A stretch of DNA of 64,000 nucleotides from Acidipropionibacterium timonense (lineage in GTDB: Bacteria > Actinomycetota > Actinomycetes > Propionibacteriales > Propionibacteriaceae). The position numbers and the translations under genes were made by a program. This document shows positions 55,976 to 64,000 of this stretch, piece after piece. How positions within the stretch are numbered: the stretch's first letter is position 1; each line of letters begins with the position of its first letter. A model generated the notes under the pieces. That model made no database searches. It was not told the origin of the DNA and saw nothing but the letters and a program-made list of their open reading frames with translations. The stretch covers positions 93,736 through 157,735 of the forward strand of contig NZ_LR027558.1 of the NCBI RefSeq assembly GCF_900605005.1, given 5' to 3'.

Positions 55976-56287
55976 TCAGACGAGGGCGGCCAGCGCGGCG
56001 TAGACGGCGATGCCGACGAGCATCGTCACCAGCGCGTTGCGACGCCACAGGTGCACCGCCGCGGTGGCCGCCAGGGCGACGAGCCAGGTCCACAACGGGC
56101 CGGTCCGCGAGGGCTCGACGAGCGTGTAGGCGACGAGGATGAGCATGATCCCGCCGGGCATGAGGCCGGCGAGCTGCTTGACCCACTCCTGGTCGCGCAG
56201 GCGATTGACGGCCAGCAGTGGGACGTAGCGCAGGCAGAAGGTGATGCCGGCCGCGACGAGGATGACGGCCCAGTCCGCGGCTTTCAT
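55976..56287 (-). CDS. azlD: Branched-chain amino acid exporter, small subunit AzlD
   Basis: A 103-residue protein with three or four helices (WAVILVAAGITFCLRYVPLL, then LPGGIMLILVAYTL-like, then ALVTMLVGIAVYAAL). AzlD works with AzlC to export branched-chain amino acids. Overlaps azlC by ATGA. Confidence 0.9.
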   Translation of the reverse strand: MKAADWAVILVAAGITFCLRYVPLLAVNRLRDQEWVKQLAGLMPGGIMLILVAYTLVEPSRTGPLWTWLVALAATAAVHLWRRNALVTMLVGIAVYAALAALV

Positions 56288-56982
56288 CGGACCCTCCCGC
56301 GGATGACGACCTCACCGAGGCACACCAGGGTGAAGATCCCCAATGACCAGCCGAGGAACGGGCCGGGCAGCACCATGGCCAGTGCGATGGCGACCCCGGC
56401 GTAGCCGGCGACCCGCCAGGCCCGGGTGTGGACGAAGAAATCGAGGGCCAGGGCGGCGAAGAGCCCGGTCATGGCGAAGTCGAGGCCGCGGAAGGAGGCC
56501 GGGATGAGCCTGCCGACGAGGGTGCCCAGCAGTGCCCCGCCGACCCACCAGGTCTGGTTGAGCCCCGACAGGAGCAGCACCTGACGGGTGCGGGTCGGGT
56601 GGAGTCCTGCCGCCAGCAGGGCGTAGGTCTCGTCGGTGAGCTGCCAGGCGCCCAGCACCCGCTGCCAGGGCTTGCGCAGCAGCCCGGTCGGGTAGGACAG
56701 CGGGTAGAAGACGTGGCGGAAATTCACCGCCAGGGTGGCCGCCGCGACCGACGCCAGTCCCGGCGGGGACACGAGGAAACCGACGAGGAGGAACTCGAGG
56801 GAGCCGGCGTACACGAGGAGGGCCGTGACCGGGGCGACCCACCAGGGCAGTCCCGAGGCGACGACGAGGGCCCCGAAGGCGGTTCCCAGGGGGATGTATC
56901 CCATGGCGACGGGGGCCGACTCGTGGAGGGCCAGACGCAGGTCGGCCGACCAGTCGTCGGTCGGGTCCTGGGTCATGGTCAC
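56284..56982 (-). CDS. azlC: Branched-chain amino acid exporter, large subunit AzlC
   Basis: A 232-residue membrane protein with the AzlC pattern: LGTAFGALVVASGLPWW, YAGSLEFLLVGFL, LAVNFRHVFYPLSY, and SFRGLDFAMTGLFAALALDFF. GGAGG precedes the ATG. Forms an operon with azlD; no lrp-type regulator is adjacent. Confidence 0.92.
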   Translation of the reverse strand: MTMTQDPTDDWSADLRLALHESAPVAMGYIPLGTAFGALVVASGLPWWVAPVTALLVYAGSLEFLLVGFLVSPPGLASVAAATLAVNFRHVFYPLSYPTGLLRKPWQRVLGAWQLTDETYALLAAGLHPTRTRQVLLLSGLNQTWWVGGALLGTLVGRLIPASFRGLDFAMTGLFAALALDFFVHTRAWRVAGYAGVAIALAMVLPGPFLGWSLGIFTLVCLGEVVIRGRVR

Positions 56983-57230
56983 CTCCGCTCATGGGCATGC
57001 TGCAGCTGTGTTGCCGGGGTGGACATGCTGCCACTGGGCCCGCACCACTCCTCGTCGCGCCCACGTGACGGACGGCGTCGCCCCTGTTCGGGGTCGGAGC
57101 GACGGCGTCAGGACGCGTTTTCGGCGCATTCTCGGCGCGGACGGCCGTCGTCCGGGTGAGAACGTGCGACAGTGACCAGTGAACGGTCGCCGGGTGGCGA
57201 CCGCCCTGGCCCACGACGAGAGGAACTGAC

Positions 57231-58343
57231 GTGGACATCAGCGCCATGGACCCCGGAGACATCCAGAAGCTCTTCGACGCCGACGTCATCGGCCACGACA
57301 CGAGCCGGGTCGGGACCGTCGAGCAGATCTTCGCCGACGACGTCACCGGCCAGGCGACCTTCGTGACCGTCAAGGACGACGCCGGAACCGAGCACTTCAT
57401 CCCGGTGCGCGGGGCGAGTTTCGAGGATGGCACGCTGTCGGTGCCCTATGACGCCGATGCCATCAAGGCGGCGCCGGTCGCCAAGGGCAATGCCGACCTG
57501 TCGCACGAGCAGGAGCTCGCGGTGTTCGAGCACTACGGCGCCGGATCGGCCCGGCCCTCCGAGGATCCCGCGACGGAGGACGTCGTCGACGCCGACGTCG
57601 TGCCCGGTCACGACGCCTACCGTCCGTCGGCCGAGTCGGCCGAGGGGGAGGTGCCGGAGTCCGAGGCGCAGTCCGGGCCCGTCGAGGGGCAGGACGTTGC
57701 CGAGCCCACGCCGGAGCCTGCTGAGGCCACCCAGCCGTGGCAGGTCGCCGGTGGCGCCGACGTCCCGACCGAGGACTCGTTGGCCCGCGACGCTGCCGAG
57801 GAGGCGCCGTCTGCCGCCACGGAGGGGAAGGAGGCCGACCCCGCCTCGGTGGAGGCCCGGGAGGACCAGCCCGCGACCGAGGAGGGTCCGGACGGTGCAG
57901 CGCTCGGTCTGCTCGCCGGTGGGGCGGTCGCTGGCGGGGCGGTGGTGGCCGCTGCCGAGCACCATGAGCCCGCCACCGACGAGCCGACGCCGGCCCAGGG
58001 TGTCGACACCGTCGAGCCTGCTGACGACGAGCAGCCCGAGGCGCCTGCCGAGCCCACCACCAGCGAGTCGGCCGCCTCTCCCACCCTCGGGCTGCCTGCT
58101 GGGGCGAAGCTGCGCAAGTACGTCGTCACCGAGTTGATGACCGTCCAGATTCCGGTGCGGCGTGAGATCGTGTGCTGGGAGGACGCCGACGGCGCCCTTC
58201 ACGAGTTGGACGTCGTCGAAGCGCCGGTGCCTGATGAGTCGACCCCGGAGGGGCGGGCCCGCACCGACGTCAACCGCGACCCCCACGACCCGGCCAACTG
58301 GTGGTTCGCCGACGCGAACGAAGGCGTCGACCCGGTCGGCTGA
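57231..58343 (+). CDS. PRC-barrel / DUF2382-like protein with long acidic linker
   Basis: A 370-residue protein. Residues about 12-80 form a PRC-barrel (VIGHDTSRVGTVEQIFADDV, HFIPVRGASFEDGTLSVPY). Residues ~110-275 are disordered, rich in Glu, Pro and Ala, with a short Gly/Ala-rich hydrophobic patch (LGLLAGGAVAGGAVVAAA). The last ~90 residues match the DUF2382 region (LRKYVVTELMTVQIPVRREI). Such proteins are linked to stress or RNA processing without firm function. GTG at 57231 follows GAGGAA. A strong terminator follows. Confidence 0.78.
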   Translation: MDISAMDPGDIQKLFDADVIGHDTSRVGTVEQIFADDVTGQATFVTVKDDAGTEHFIPVRGASFEDGTLSVPYDADAIKAAPVAKGNADLSHEQELAVFEHYGAGSARPSEDPATEDVVDADVVPGHDAYRPSAESAEGEVPESEAQSGPVEGQDVAEPTPEPAEATQPWQVAGGADVPTEDSLARDAAEEAPSAATEGKEADPASVEAREDQPATEEGPDGAALGLLAGGAVAGGAVVAAAEHHEPATDEPTPAQGVDTVEPADDEQPEAPAEPTTSESAASPTLGLPAGAKLRKYVVTELMTVQIPVRREIVCWEDADGALHELDVVEAPVPDESTPEGRARTDVNRDPHDPANWWFADANEGVDPVG

Positions 58344-58356
58344 GTCCGATCGAGAA

Positions 58357-58392
58357 CACTGGTGCCCCCGTCCCAGGACGGGGGCACCAGTG
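58357..58392. terminator. Bidirectional terminator
   Basis: Perfect 17-bp arms, CACTGGTGCCCCCGTCC at 58357-58373 and its complement at 58376-58392, between the convergent PRC-barrel and RlpA-like genes. Confidence 0.85.
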
Positions 58393-58416
58393 CGTTCGTG
58401 GCGTGTGGTCCGGGGG

Positions 58417-59436
58417 TCAGCCGACGACCGAGTACGAGACGTTGACGACACCGGCGCCCAGGGACGCGATCTGCGAGAAGGCAGCCGGGGTGAGGTCGAG
58501 GCAGCGGCCCGAGACGTAGGGCCCACGGTCGTTGATGGTGACGATGACGGAGGCGCCGGTCGAGGTGTTCGTCACCTTGAGCTTGGTGCCGAAGGCGTAG
58601 GTCTTGCTAGCAGCCGTGAGGGCCGAGGAGCTGAAGGCCTCTCCGGAGGCGGTCTGGGTGTCGGTGTAGTACGACGCCTGGCAGGTGCCGGCGACTCCAC
58701 TGGTGGAGCTCGAGGAGCTGGACGAATAGGTGGACGTCGAGCTGCTCGAGGAGGAGCTCGTCCGGCTGCTCGAGCGGGAGGTCGTGGACGAGGAGCTCGA
58801 GCGGCTGGAGGAGGTCGACGTGCTGGATGGGGTCGAGCTGCTGGACGAGGACCGATTCGCGGCGGCCCTCTGCATCGCGGCCCACGTGGACGAGTCGGTG
58901 ATGCCGGTGGCGCTCAGCCCGTGGGCACGCTGGAAGGCCTTGACAGCGTTCGTCGTCGCGGGGCCGTACTTGGCGCCGACCCAGGAGGACGGGAAGTAGC
59001 CGAGCGAGGCGAGCTTGGACTGGACGTTCGTCGAGTGGGAGTTGTGGTCGCCACGCTCGGCGTAGATGGTCTTCGTCGAGGTGTGGATCGACAGGTACTT
59101 GGCGCAGATCCACGCAGACTTGCCGTTGAAGGTCACCGGGGCCCACCCGTTGACGGTCGGGCCGGTCACGGTGACGGTGTGGCCGCCGAGGAGCAGACCG
59201 ATCTTGGAGTGGCTGATCGAGCCGCCAGTACGGACGTTGACGTTGACCTTCGCGACGGCGTACCGCGTGGTGATGGTGCGCTGCTGGGCCGGCGCCTTCG
59301 TCACCGTCTGCGTGGGGTGAGCCGTGACCGGGGCCGCGTGGGCCTCCTGGGCGACGGACCCCATGACGGCCAGTCCGGCAACGGCCGTCAGTGCGGTCGC
59401 CCGGCGGAGCGTGGTGCGGGGGGTCAAGGTGTTCAT
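58417..59436 (-). CDS. Secreted SH3 / peptidoglycan-binding / RlpA-like double-psi barrel protein
   Basis: A 339-residue exported wall protein. A signal peptide (MNTLTPRTTLRRATALTAVA, cleavage likely at AHA-AP) is followed by an SH3-like domain (about 58-115, VNVRTGGSISHSKIG), a peptidoglycan_binding_1 domain (about 120-180, YGPATTNAVKAFQRAHG), a ~60-residue almost pure Ser/Thr/Arg linker, and an RlpA-type double-psi beta-barrel (about 250-339, VTINDRGPYVSGRCLDLTP). The conserved Asp-Arg-Gly-Pro and final Asp of RlpA-type lytic transglycosylases are present, so wall cleavage is plausible. AAGGAAG precedes the ATG. Confidence 0.87.
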   Translation of the reverse strand: MNTLTPRTTLRRATALTAVAGLAVMGSVAQEAHAAPVTAHPTQTVTKAPAQQRTITTRYAVAKVNVNVRTGGSISHSKIGLLLGGHTVTVTGPTVNGWAPVTFNGKSAWICAKYLSIHTSTKTIYAERGDHNSHSTNVQSKLASLGYFPSSWVGAKYGPATTNAVKAFQRAHGLSATGITDSSTWAAMQRAAANRSSSSSSTPSSTSTSSSRSSSSSTTSRSSSRTSSSSSSSTSTYSSSSSSSTSGVAGTCQASYYTDTQTASGEAFSSSALTAASKTYAFGTKLKVTNTSTGASVIVTINDRGPYVSGRCLDLTPAAFSQIASLGAGVVNVSYSVVG

Positions 59437-59479
59437 GTGGTCTTCCTTCCGGGAGCGCCGCGGTTGCGGCCGGGACCCG

Positions 59480-59508
59480 ACTCTAAACACAAGCTGAGAG
59501 ATTCTCAA
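59480..59508 (-). promoter_or_regulatory. Promoter of the RlpA-like gene
   Basis: On the minus strand TTGAGA (59508-59503) and TAGAGT (59485-59480) are spaced by exactly 17 bp, about 45 bp before the ATG. The -35 overlaps a small palindrome, TGAGA-GAT-TCTCA, that could bind a regulator. Confidence 0.65.
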
Positions 59509-59948
59509 CTGTGCTTCAGGAACTCACAGGAGTGCCTTGTCATCGTGGGATTGCGGTGTGGGGAAGCTGTGAGTTCGATGGTGCCGCAAGGGACGAGGTG
59601 AGCGGTGTCCCACAGGGCGGGGTCGGGGTCGAAGCGCGAGGCCGGGCCAGAGACGGTGGATTTCTGACCTGGGGGCCCGGTCCGGGACGTGAAACTCGCC
59701 TTTCAGGGCTCTCCACGTCAGAAATCCACCCTGTGCCCGGTCGCGTGGGGCGCCGGCGCGGCCGGAAGGTCCCGCAAAGGTGCAGGACGGTCGCCTTCCC
59801 GTGACTGCGCTGCCCCCGCGGGATTCGATGGCCCGTACCCCCAGCTCAAGGAGACCTTCGAGCAGCTCCACGAGCTGGCCTCGCGCTACCCGAGCACCCG
59901 GCCCGAGTCCCCCAGGGTCGAGGCCTGAACCCGAGAAAGGACACCGAC
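59509..59948. other. Intergenic region with repeat A2 and a possible gene remnant
   Basis: 440 bases without a recognisable intact gene. It holds the A2 repeat (59655-59730). After it, an open frame ending at 59928 has pure G/C third positions over its last ~27 codons (QLKETFEQLHELASRYPSTR...), which looks like real coding DNA whose 5' part is missing. GAAAGGA before 59949 serves the next gene. Confidence 0.4.
59655..59730 (+). repeat. Family A palindromic repeat, copy A2
   Basis: Perfect 14-bp arms GGTGGATTTCTGAC (59655-59668) and complement at 59717-59730. Interior blocks GTCCGGGACGTGAAAC and CTTTCAGGG match copy A1 near argG in the same orientation and copy A3 inverted. Confidence 0.75.
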
Positions 59949-60983
59949 ATGTCACGATTCACCGTTCTGGGCGCAGGAGCCATGGGCACCGCCCTGTGCC
60001 GGCCCCTCGTCGACTCCGGCTGGGACGTCAACCTCTGGGGCACCTGGCTCGACGACCACCTCCTCGACGCCATCGAGGCGGGCCGGCCGCACCCCCGGAT
60101 CAACGTCGAGGCGGCGCCAGGGTTGCACACCTTCCGGTCGGACGCCCTCGGCCAGGCCCTCGAGGGGGCCGACGTCGTCGACATCGCCGTGACCTCCGAA
60201 AGTCTGCCCAGGGTGACCGAGCTCGCCCTCGAGCACCTCGGCGGGTTGCGTGCCCTGTGCCTCACGGCCAAGGGGTTCTGGACCGCCCCCGACGGCACCG
60301 TCACCCTGCTGCCCGACGCCATCCGGGCCATCGCCGCGGACAAGGGGGTCGACCTGCCCCCGATCGTGGCCATCGGCGGGCCGGTCAAGGCCAACGAGTG
60401 CGCCGCCGGTGAGGTCACCGCCACGATCTGGGCCTGCCGCGAGGCCGACGTCGTCCGGGGACTGGCCCGTGACGTCAGCACCGAGCGCTACGGCGTCCGC
60501 CCCAGTGACGACGAGGTCGGCGTCGAGTTGTGCACAGCTCTCAAGAACGTCTACGCCATCGGGTTGGGGATCGCCGACGGGCTGGGGGAGTCGACCGGGG
60601 TGCCGCGGCACAACCTCAAGGCGGCGACCTTCGCCCAGGCGGTGCGCGAGATGTCGATCATCGTCGAGGCCTGCGGCGGACGCGCCGAGACGCCGTACGG
60701 GCTGGCCGGCGTCGGCGACCTCGAGGTCACCGGGCTGTCGGGGCGCAACAAGCTGTACGGCGTCCGGCTCGGCAAGGGGGAGCGGCCGGACGAGGCGCTG
60801 GCCGAGATGAACCGGCTCGAGCAGACCGTCGAGGGTCATCCGGCCGCGCCGTTGGCGGTGGCGTTCGTGTCCCAGGCGGGTCTGGGGGAGTCCGACCTGC
60901 CGTTGCTGCACGCCATCGCCGGCATCCTGCGTGAGGGCACCGACGACGTCTACGCCGCGGTGGCGCAGGTCGTCAGGCCCTGA
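59949..60983 (+). CDS. Glycerol-3-phosphate dehydrogenase-like oxidoreductase
   Basis: A 344-residue NAD(P)-dependent dehydrogenase of the GpsA group. The Rossmann motif VLGAGAMGTAL is at 6-16; the catalytic Lys is in ELCTALKNVYAIG (near 200), and GVGDLEVTG / GRNKLYGVRLG match the substrate-binding end. It interconverts dihydroxyacetone phosphate and glycerol 3-phosphate, feeding phospholipid synthesis. It departs from the standard in having VKANE where GpsA has the GPSxAxE loop, so the substrate may differ. Overlaps the convergent DUF4126 gene by 11 bp. Confidence 0.8.
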   Translation: MSRFTVLGAGAMGTALCRPLVDSGWDVNLWGTWLDDHLLDAIEAGRPHPRINVEAAPGLHTFRSDALGQALEGADVVDIAVTSESLPRVTELALEHLGGLRALCLTAKGFWTAPDGTVTLLPDAIRAIAADKGVDLPPIVAIGGPVKANECAAGEVTATIWACREADVVRGLARDVSTERYGVRPSDDEVGVELCTALKNVYAIGLGIADGLGESTGVPRHNLKAATFAQAVREMSIIVEACGGRAETPYGLAGVGDLEVTGLSGRNKLYGVRLGKGERPDEALAEMNRLEQTVEGHPAAPLAVAFVSQAGLGESDLPLLHAIAGILREGTDDVYAAVAQVVRP

Positions 60984-61575
60984 CGTCGGGGGAGCGGCGG
61001 CGCACCCGTCTGCCCAGGGCGCGGGCGCGCCGCACCACCCACACGATGAGCACGACCAGAGCCACCAACAGTACGATGACGAGCACCGGGACGGCGATCG
61101 CCACGACCGACAGGAGCGCCGAGGTGCCGTCCTCGGCCGCGGAGACCACCGGCGTGCCGACCCCGGCGGTCGAGGCATTGATGACCGGACGCAGGCCCAT
61201 CTTCGTGCCGTGGGTGATGAGGGCCAGGATGACCCCGGCGAGCACCCCGACCCACGGGTAGCGCTCGTAGTAGTGGCTCTCGACCGTGCCGGCGGCGGCC
61301 GTCGCGACGAAGATGAGACCACCGACGGTGGGACGGATGGCCGTGCCGATGGCGTCGTTGACGGTGTCGACGGCGGGAATCTTGTCGAGGACGATCTCGA
61401 CGACGAGCAGCACCGCGGCGATCCCGATGACCCACCACGACTGCACCCACGCGTACTGGCTCGGTAGCTCGATGAGGTGGGTGAACCTCGCGGTGAGGGC
61501 GACGATGAGCAGCGGGATGTACGCGTTGAAGCCGGCGGCAGCCGACAGGCCGGCGCCGGTGAGGGTGGCGAGCAT
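60973..61575 (-). CDS. DUF4126 membrane protein
   Basis: A 200-residue protein of six or so hydrophobic helices (LSAAAGFNAYIPLLIVALTA, VLLVVEIVLDKIPAVDTVND, GLIFVATAAAGTVES) with a basic tail (RRARALGRRVRRR). This is the DUF4126 pattern; function unknown. ATG at 61575 fits the family N-terminus although the frame is open to 61755. Confidence 0.83.
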   Translation of the reverse strand: MLATLTGAGLSAAAGFNAYIPLLIVALTARFTHLIELPSQYAWVQSWWVIGIAAVLLVVEIVLDKIPAVDTVNDAIGTAIRPTVGGLIFVATAAAGTVESHYYERYPWVGVLAGVILALITHGTKMGLRPVINASTAGVGTPVVSAAEDGTSALLSVVAIAVPVLVIVLLVALVVLIVWVVRRARALGRRVRRRSPDVRA

Positions 61576-61708
61576 GGTCAGTCCGTTCCATCGGCCCGGG
61601 GCGCCCGGGCGACTGGTGCGGACACTACCGAACCACGGGCTGGTTCCGCGGCGCATCGGATTCGCCGGCCGACCCTGACGCGTATCTTCGGCGCTCAAGG
61701 AGGACGCC

Positions 61709-63535
61709 ATGGTCACCTTCACCACCAGACCCACCCTGCGCGGCACCTTCGGCATGGTCGCGGCGACGCACTATCTGGCTTCGGCCAGCGGCATGGCCAT
61801 GCTCGAGCGGGGAGGCAATGCCGCGGACGCCGCGGTGGCGGCGGGTTTCGTCCTGCACGTCGTCGAGCCCCACCTCAATGGGCCCGGTGGCGAGGTGCCG
61901 ATCATCGTGGCGCGGCCCGGCGAGGACCCGCGAGTGCTGTGCGGGCAGGGGACCGCTCCGGCCGGGGCGACGATCGGGCACTACCGTGACGAGTTCGACC
62001 TCGATGTCGTGCCCGGCACCGGGCCGCTCGCCGCCGCGATCCCTGGGGCCTTCGACGCGTGGATGGTCCTGTTGCGCGACGTCGGCACCATGAGGCTGCG
62101 TGAGGTGCTCGAGCCTGCGATGGGGTACGCGCGACATGGACACGACCCGCTGCCCCAGTTGTGCGCGACGGTGGACGCCGTCCGGGACCTCTTCGCCGAA
62201 CACTGGTCGTCGTCCGCGGAGCTGTGGCTCGGGGCCGATGGTCCTCGGGTCGGGCGGCTGTTCCGCAATGTGGCCCTGGCACGCACGTGGGAGCGGCTGT
62301 GTGACGAGGCCAAGGAGGCGTCACGGGGCCGGGTGGGGCAGATCGAGGAGGCCCGACGGATCTGGCGTGAGGGATTCATCGCCGAGGCGGTGGTCGCCCA
62401 GAGTGCTCGCCCGACGCGCGACACCTCCGGGCGTGACCATGTCGGCGTGCTCGACCGCAGCGACCTGGCGGGCTGGGAGGCGACGTGGGAGCCGACGGTG
62501 TCGGCGTCGTGGGGTGAGTGGACGGTTGACAAGTGCGGGCCGTGGAGCCAGGGCCCGGTGTTCCTCCAGCAACTGGAGATGCTCGACGACGTCGCTCCCG
62601 GGGAGGTGTTCGCCGATGGTCTCGATGCCGGGGTGGTGCACCGGTTCGTGGAGTCGGCAAAGCTCGCTTTCGCGGATCGGGACGGTTTCTACGGGGATTC
62701 CGGAGACGTTCCCATGGCTGAATTGCTCGCCGCTGAGTATGCGGGGAGTCGGCGTCGGCTCGTCTGGCCGACGGCGAACGGGACGCTCCGTCCTGGCCGG
62801 CCGGGTGGCCGGGTGGCTCACTGGCCGAAGCGGGTCAGGGACGGCGTCGTCGCGCTGGCGGGGGCGTCGGGGGGTCGTGACGACGTTGGGTGGGGCTCGG
62901 GTGAGCCGACGGTCCGTGCTGACGGTCTGACCAGGGGTGACACCTGCCAGGTCGACGTCATCGATGCGTCGGGCCTCATGATCGCGGCGACGCCGTCCGG
63001 TGGATGGTTGCAGTCGAACCCGACGATCCCCGAGCTCGGTTTCTGCCTGGGGACGCGACTGCAGATGACCTGGCTCGATGAGGGTCTGCCGTCGTCGTTG
63101 ATGCCGGGGCGTCGTCCCCGGACGACCCTCTCGCCGTCGATCGCGAGCTGGCGGGGGATTCCGGCGCTGGCTTTCGGGACTCCCGGCGGGGACCAGCAGG
63201 ATCAGTGGACCTTCCATTTCTTCGTGCGGGTGGCAGATGAGTATGCACGGAGTACGAGACTCGAACTCCAGCAGGGGATCGACGCCGTCAACTGGCACAC
63301 CGATTCCCTCGTCGCGTCCTTCCACCCCAGGGGCTTCGTGCCGAACAGCCTCGTCATCGAGGGACGCGCGGGTGACGACGTCGTTGCCGAGTTGCGGGAG
63401 CGTGGGCATGACGTCACGGTTGGGCCGGACTGGTCGGAGGGGCGGATCTGCGCGGTCGGGCGGGACCCGGTGAGCGGGATCCTCTGCGCCGGGGCGAATC
63501 CGCGGGGGATGCAGGGGTATGCGGTCGGAAGGTAG
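61709..63535 (+). CDS. Gamma-glutamyltransferase family protein
   Basis: A 608-residue Ntn-hydrolase of the GGT family. The large-subunit part has AATHYLASASGMAMLERGGN and AADAAVAAGFVLHVVEPH; the autocleavage and catalytic Thr is probably in GLTRGDTCQVDVIDASG (near residue 413). No signal peptide, so likely cytosolic, unlike periplasmic GGTs. The lack of the usual Arg in the glutamate-binding loop leaves the substrate uncertain. AAGGAGG precedes the ATG. Confidence 0.88.
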   Translation: MVTFTTRPTLRGTFGMVAATHYLASASGMAMLERGGNAADAAVAAGFVLHVVEPHLNGPGGEVPIIVARPGEDPRVLCGQGTAPAGATIGHYRDEFDLDVVPGTGPLAAAIPGAFDAWMVLLRDVGTMRLREVLEPAMGYARHGHDPLPQLCATVDAVRDLFAEHWSSSAELWLGADGPRVGRLFRNVALARTWERLCDEAKEASRGRVGQIEEARRIWREGFIAEAVVAQSARPTRDTSGRDHVGVLDRSDLAGWEATWEPTVSASWGEWTVDKCGPWSQGPVFLQQLEMLDDVAPGEVFADGLDAGVVHRFVESAKLAFADRDGFYGDSGDVPMAELLAAEYAGSRRRLVWPTANGTLRPGRPGGRVAHWPKRVRDGVVALAGASGGRDDVGWGSGEPTVRADGLTRGDTCQVDVIDASGLMIAATPSGGWLQSNPTIPELGFCLGTRLQMTWLDEGLPSSLMPGRRPRTTLSPSIASWRGIPALAFGTPGGDQQDQWTFHFFVRVADEYARSTRLELQQGIDAVNWHTDSLVASFHPRGFVPNSLVIEGRAGDDVVAELRERGHDVTVGPDWSEGRICAVGRDPVSGILCAGANPRGMQGYAVGR

Positions 63536-63835
63536 GTCGGGAGGTAGGGGGAACCGAGGGTTGGGGAGTCTGGAAACGGACTGGTTGTGTCGACGGAAAC
63601 CGTGCCCTGAGTAGACGGATTTTCACTTCGGGCCCACCCCGCCCAGAGGACGAGAAAAACCCAGCTGCCGCCAAGTCGCCGCACGGGATCCGCCGTGGGC
63701 CGCTGCGGCTCTCAATGGCGCGGAAGCGCTAGTTCTTCTGCCAGTCAAGCGCTGTTGCGTTTGTCGCTGCCAACTGTGTCAATGGGGACACGTCGCCCTT
63801 CCGCAGTAGTAGTTGGAGTCACGACCCAGGTTGGT
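63536..63835. other. Intergenic region, no gene recognised
   Basis: 300 bases between the GGT gene and the third ISL3 end. No open frame has coding character, and I see no hairpin or repeat beyond a short GGTAGGT/GGTCGGGAGGTAGG duplication at the GGT stop. Base composition is less GC-rich after 63740. Confidence 0.4.
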
Positions 63836-64000
63836 GGCTCTTCAGGATCCAGGGTGTAGTTGTGACTTGACTGTGTGAGAGTCTGCTGTAGTTGGCCTGT
63901 GGGGCCGGGGTGCGTGGGGGGAGGACCCTGCGCGAGGATCGGAGTGTCTTAAGTCCCGTCCTCGTGAATCGCAAGGTCCTCCATGAACCACGCTACCTTC
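63836..64000 (+). mobile_element. ISL3-family element, left end (runs off window)
   Basis: Begins with the same 25-bp terminal repeat as the 20295 element, then differs for about 50 bp, then returns to near identity over the ~70 bp before the ATG at 63983 (MNHATF...). The first 18 bases of the transposase are visible. A third, non-identical copy of the IS type that hit the prophage. Confidence 0.85.

Overview
The window is chromosomal DNA of a high-GC Gram-positive bacterium of the Actinomycetota, most likely from the Propionibacteriaceae or a close relative. This is inferred from gene content: a WhiB-type regulator, a serS-DUF4921 pair, an Asp-rich partner upstream of tadA, LytR_C and LCP wall proteins, and many leaderless genes. 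No 16S or other decisive marker is present.

Left host block (1-17170): a repeat-bearing gap, then prephenate dehydratase (pheA), serS and a DUF4921 protein; a leftward HAD phosphatase and WhiB-HTH regulator; a cation/proton antiporter whose 3' end runs antisense into an MFS transporter; argG with ARG-box-like sites; a DUF559 endonuclease-like gene bracketed by two inverted copies of a palindromic repeat; a quinone oxidoreductase; tRNA-Ser(UGA); a small membrane protein; galK; an LCP wall-polymer ligase; and tRNA-Ser(GCU).

Prophage (17209-34817): a compact siphovirus-type prophage sits in tRNA-Arg(ACG) between two exact 38-bp att cores. Without a later IS insertion it is about 15.7 kb. Order: leftward repressor, rightward Cro/Xis-like protein, small early genes, HNH nuclease, terminase, portal, fused protease-capsid, connectors, major tail protein, frameshifted tail chaperone, tape measure, minor tail proteins, amidase, holin and a leftward tyrosine integrase. 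The att core lies inside the repressor gene. In the lysogen the repressor stops in the host tRNA gene. In the free phage, joining the two ends by hand extends it by 28 codons to an ssrA-like ...KLAA end, with the stop overlapping the integrase start as ATGA. This is the arrangement of integration-dependent immunity known from mycobacteriophages. The terminase gene is broken by a chimeric ISL3-family insertion with an 8-bp target duplication, so the prophage is probably defective for packaging.

Right host block (34818-64000): the displaced tRNA-Arg terminators; glycerophosphodiesterase; S9 peptidase; a glutamine amidotransferase; Kup; glycogen genes (GH13 branching-like enzyme, glgP) around a YbaK-type editing protein; a dehydratase and upp; a tadA-associated protein and tadA; a flippase; tRNA-Ser(CGA); a second antiporter; LytR_C protein; a HerA-like ATPase; a PatB-type aminotransferase; azlCD; a PRC-barrel protein; a secreted SH3/peptidoglycan-binding/RlpA protein; a glycerol-3-phosphate dehydrogenase-like enzyme; a DUF4126 membrane protein; a gamma-glutamyltransferase; and the left end of a third ISL3-type element that runs off the window.

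Two further palindromic repeat families are dispersed between host genes. Many genes have a TANNNT-like -10 hexamer exactly 6-7 nt before the start codon, which predicts leaderless mRNAs.
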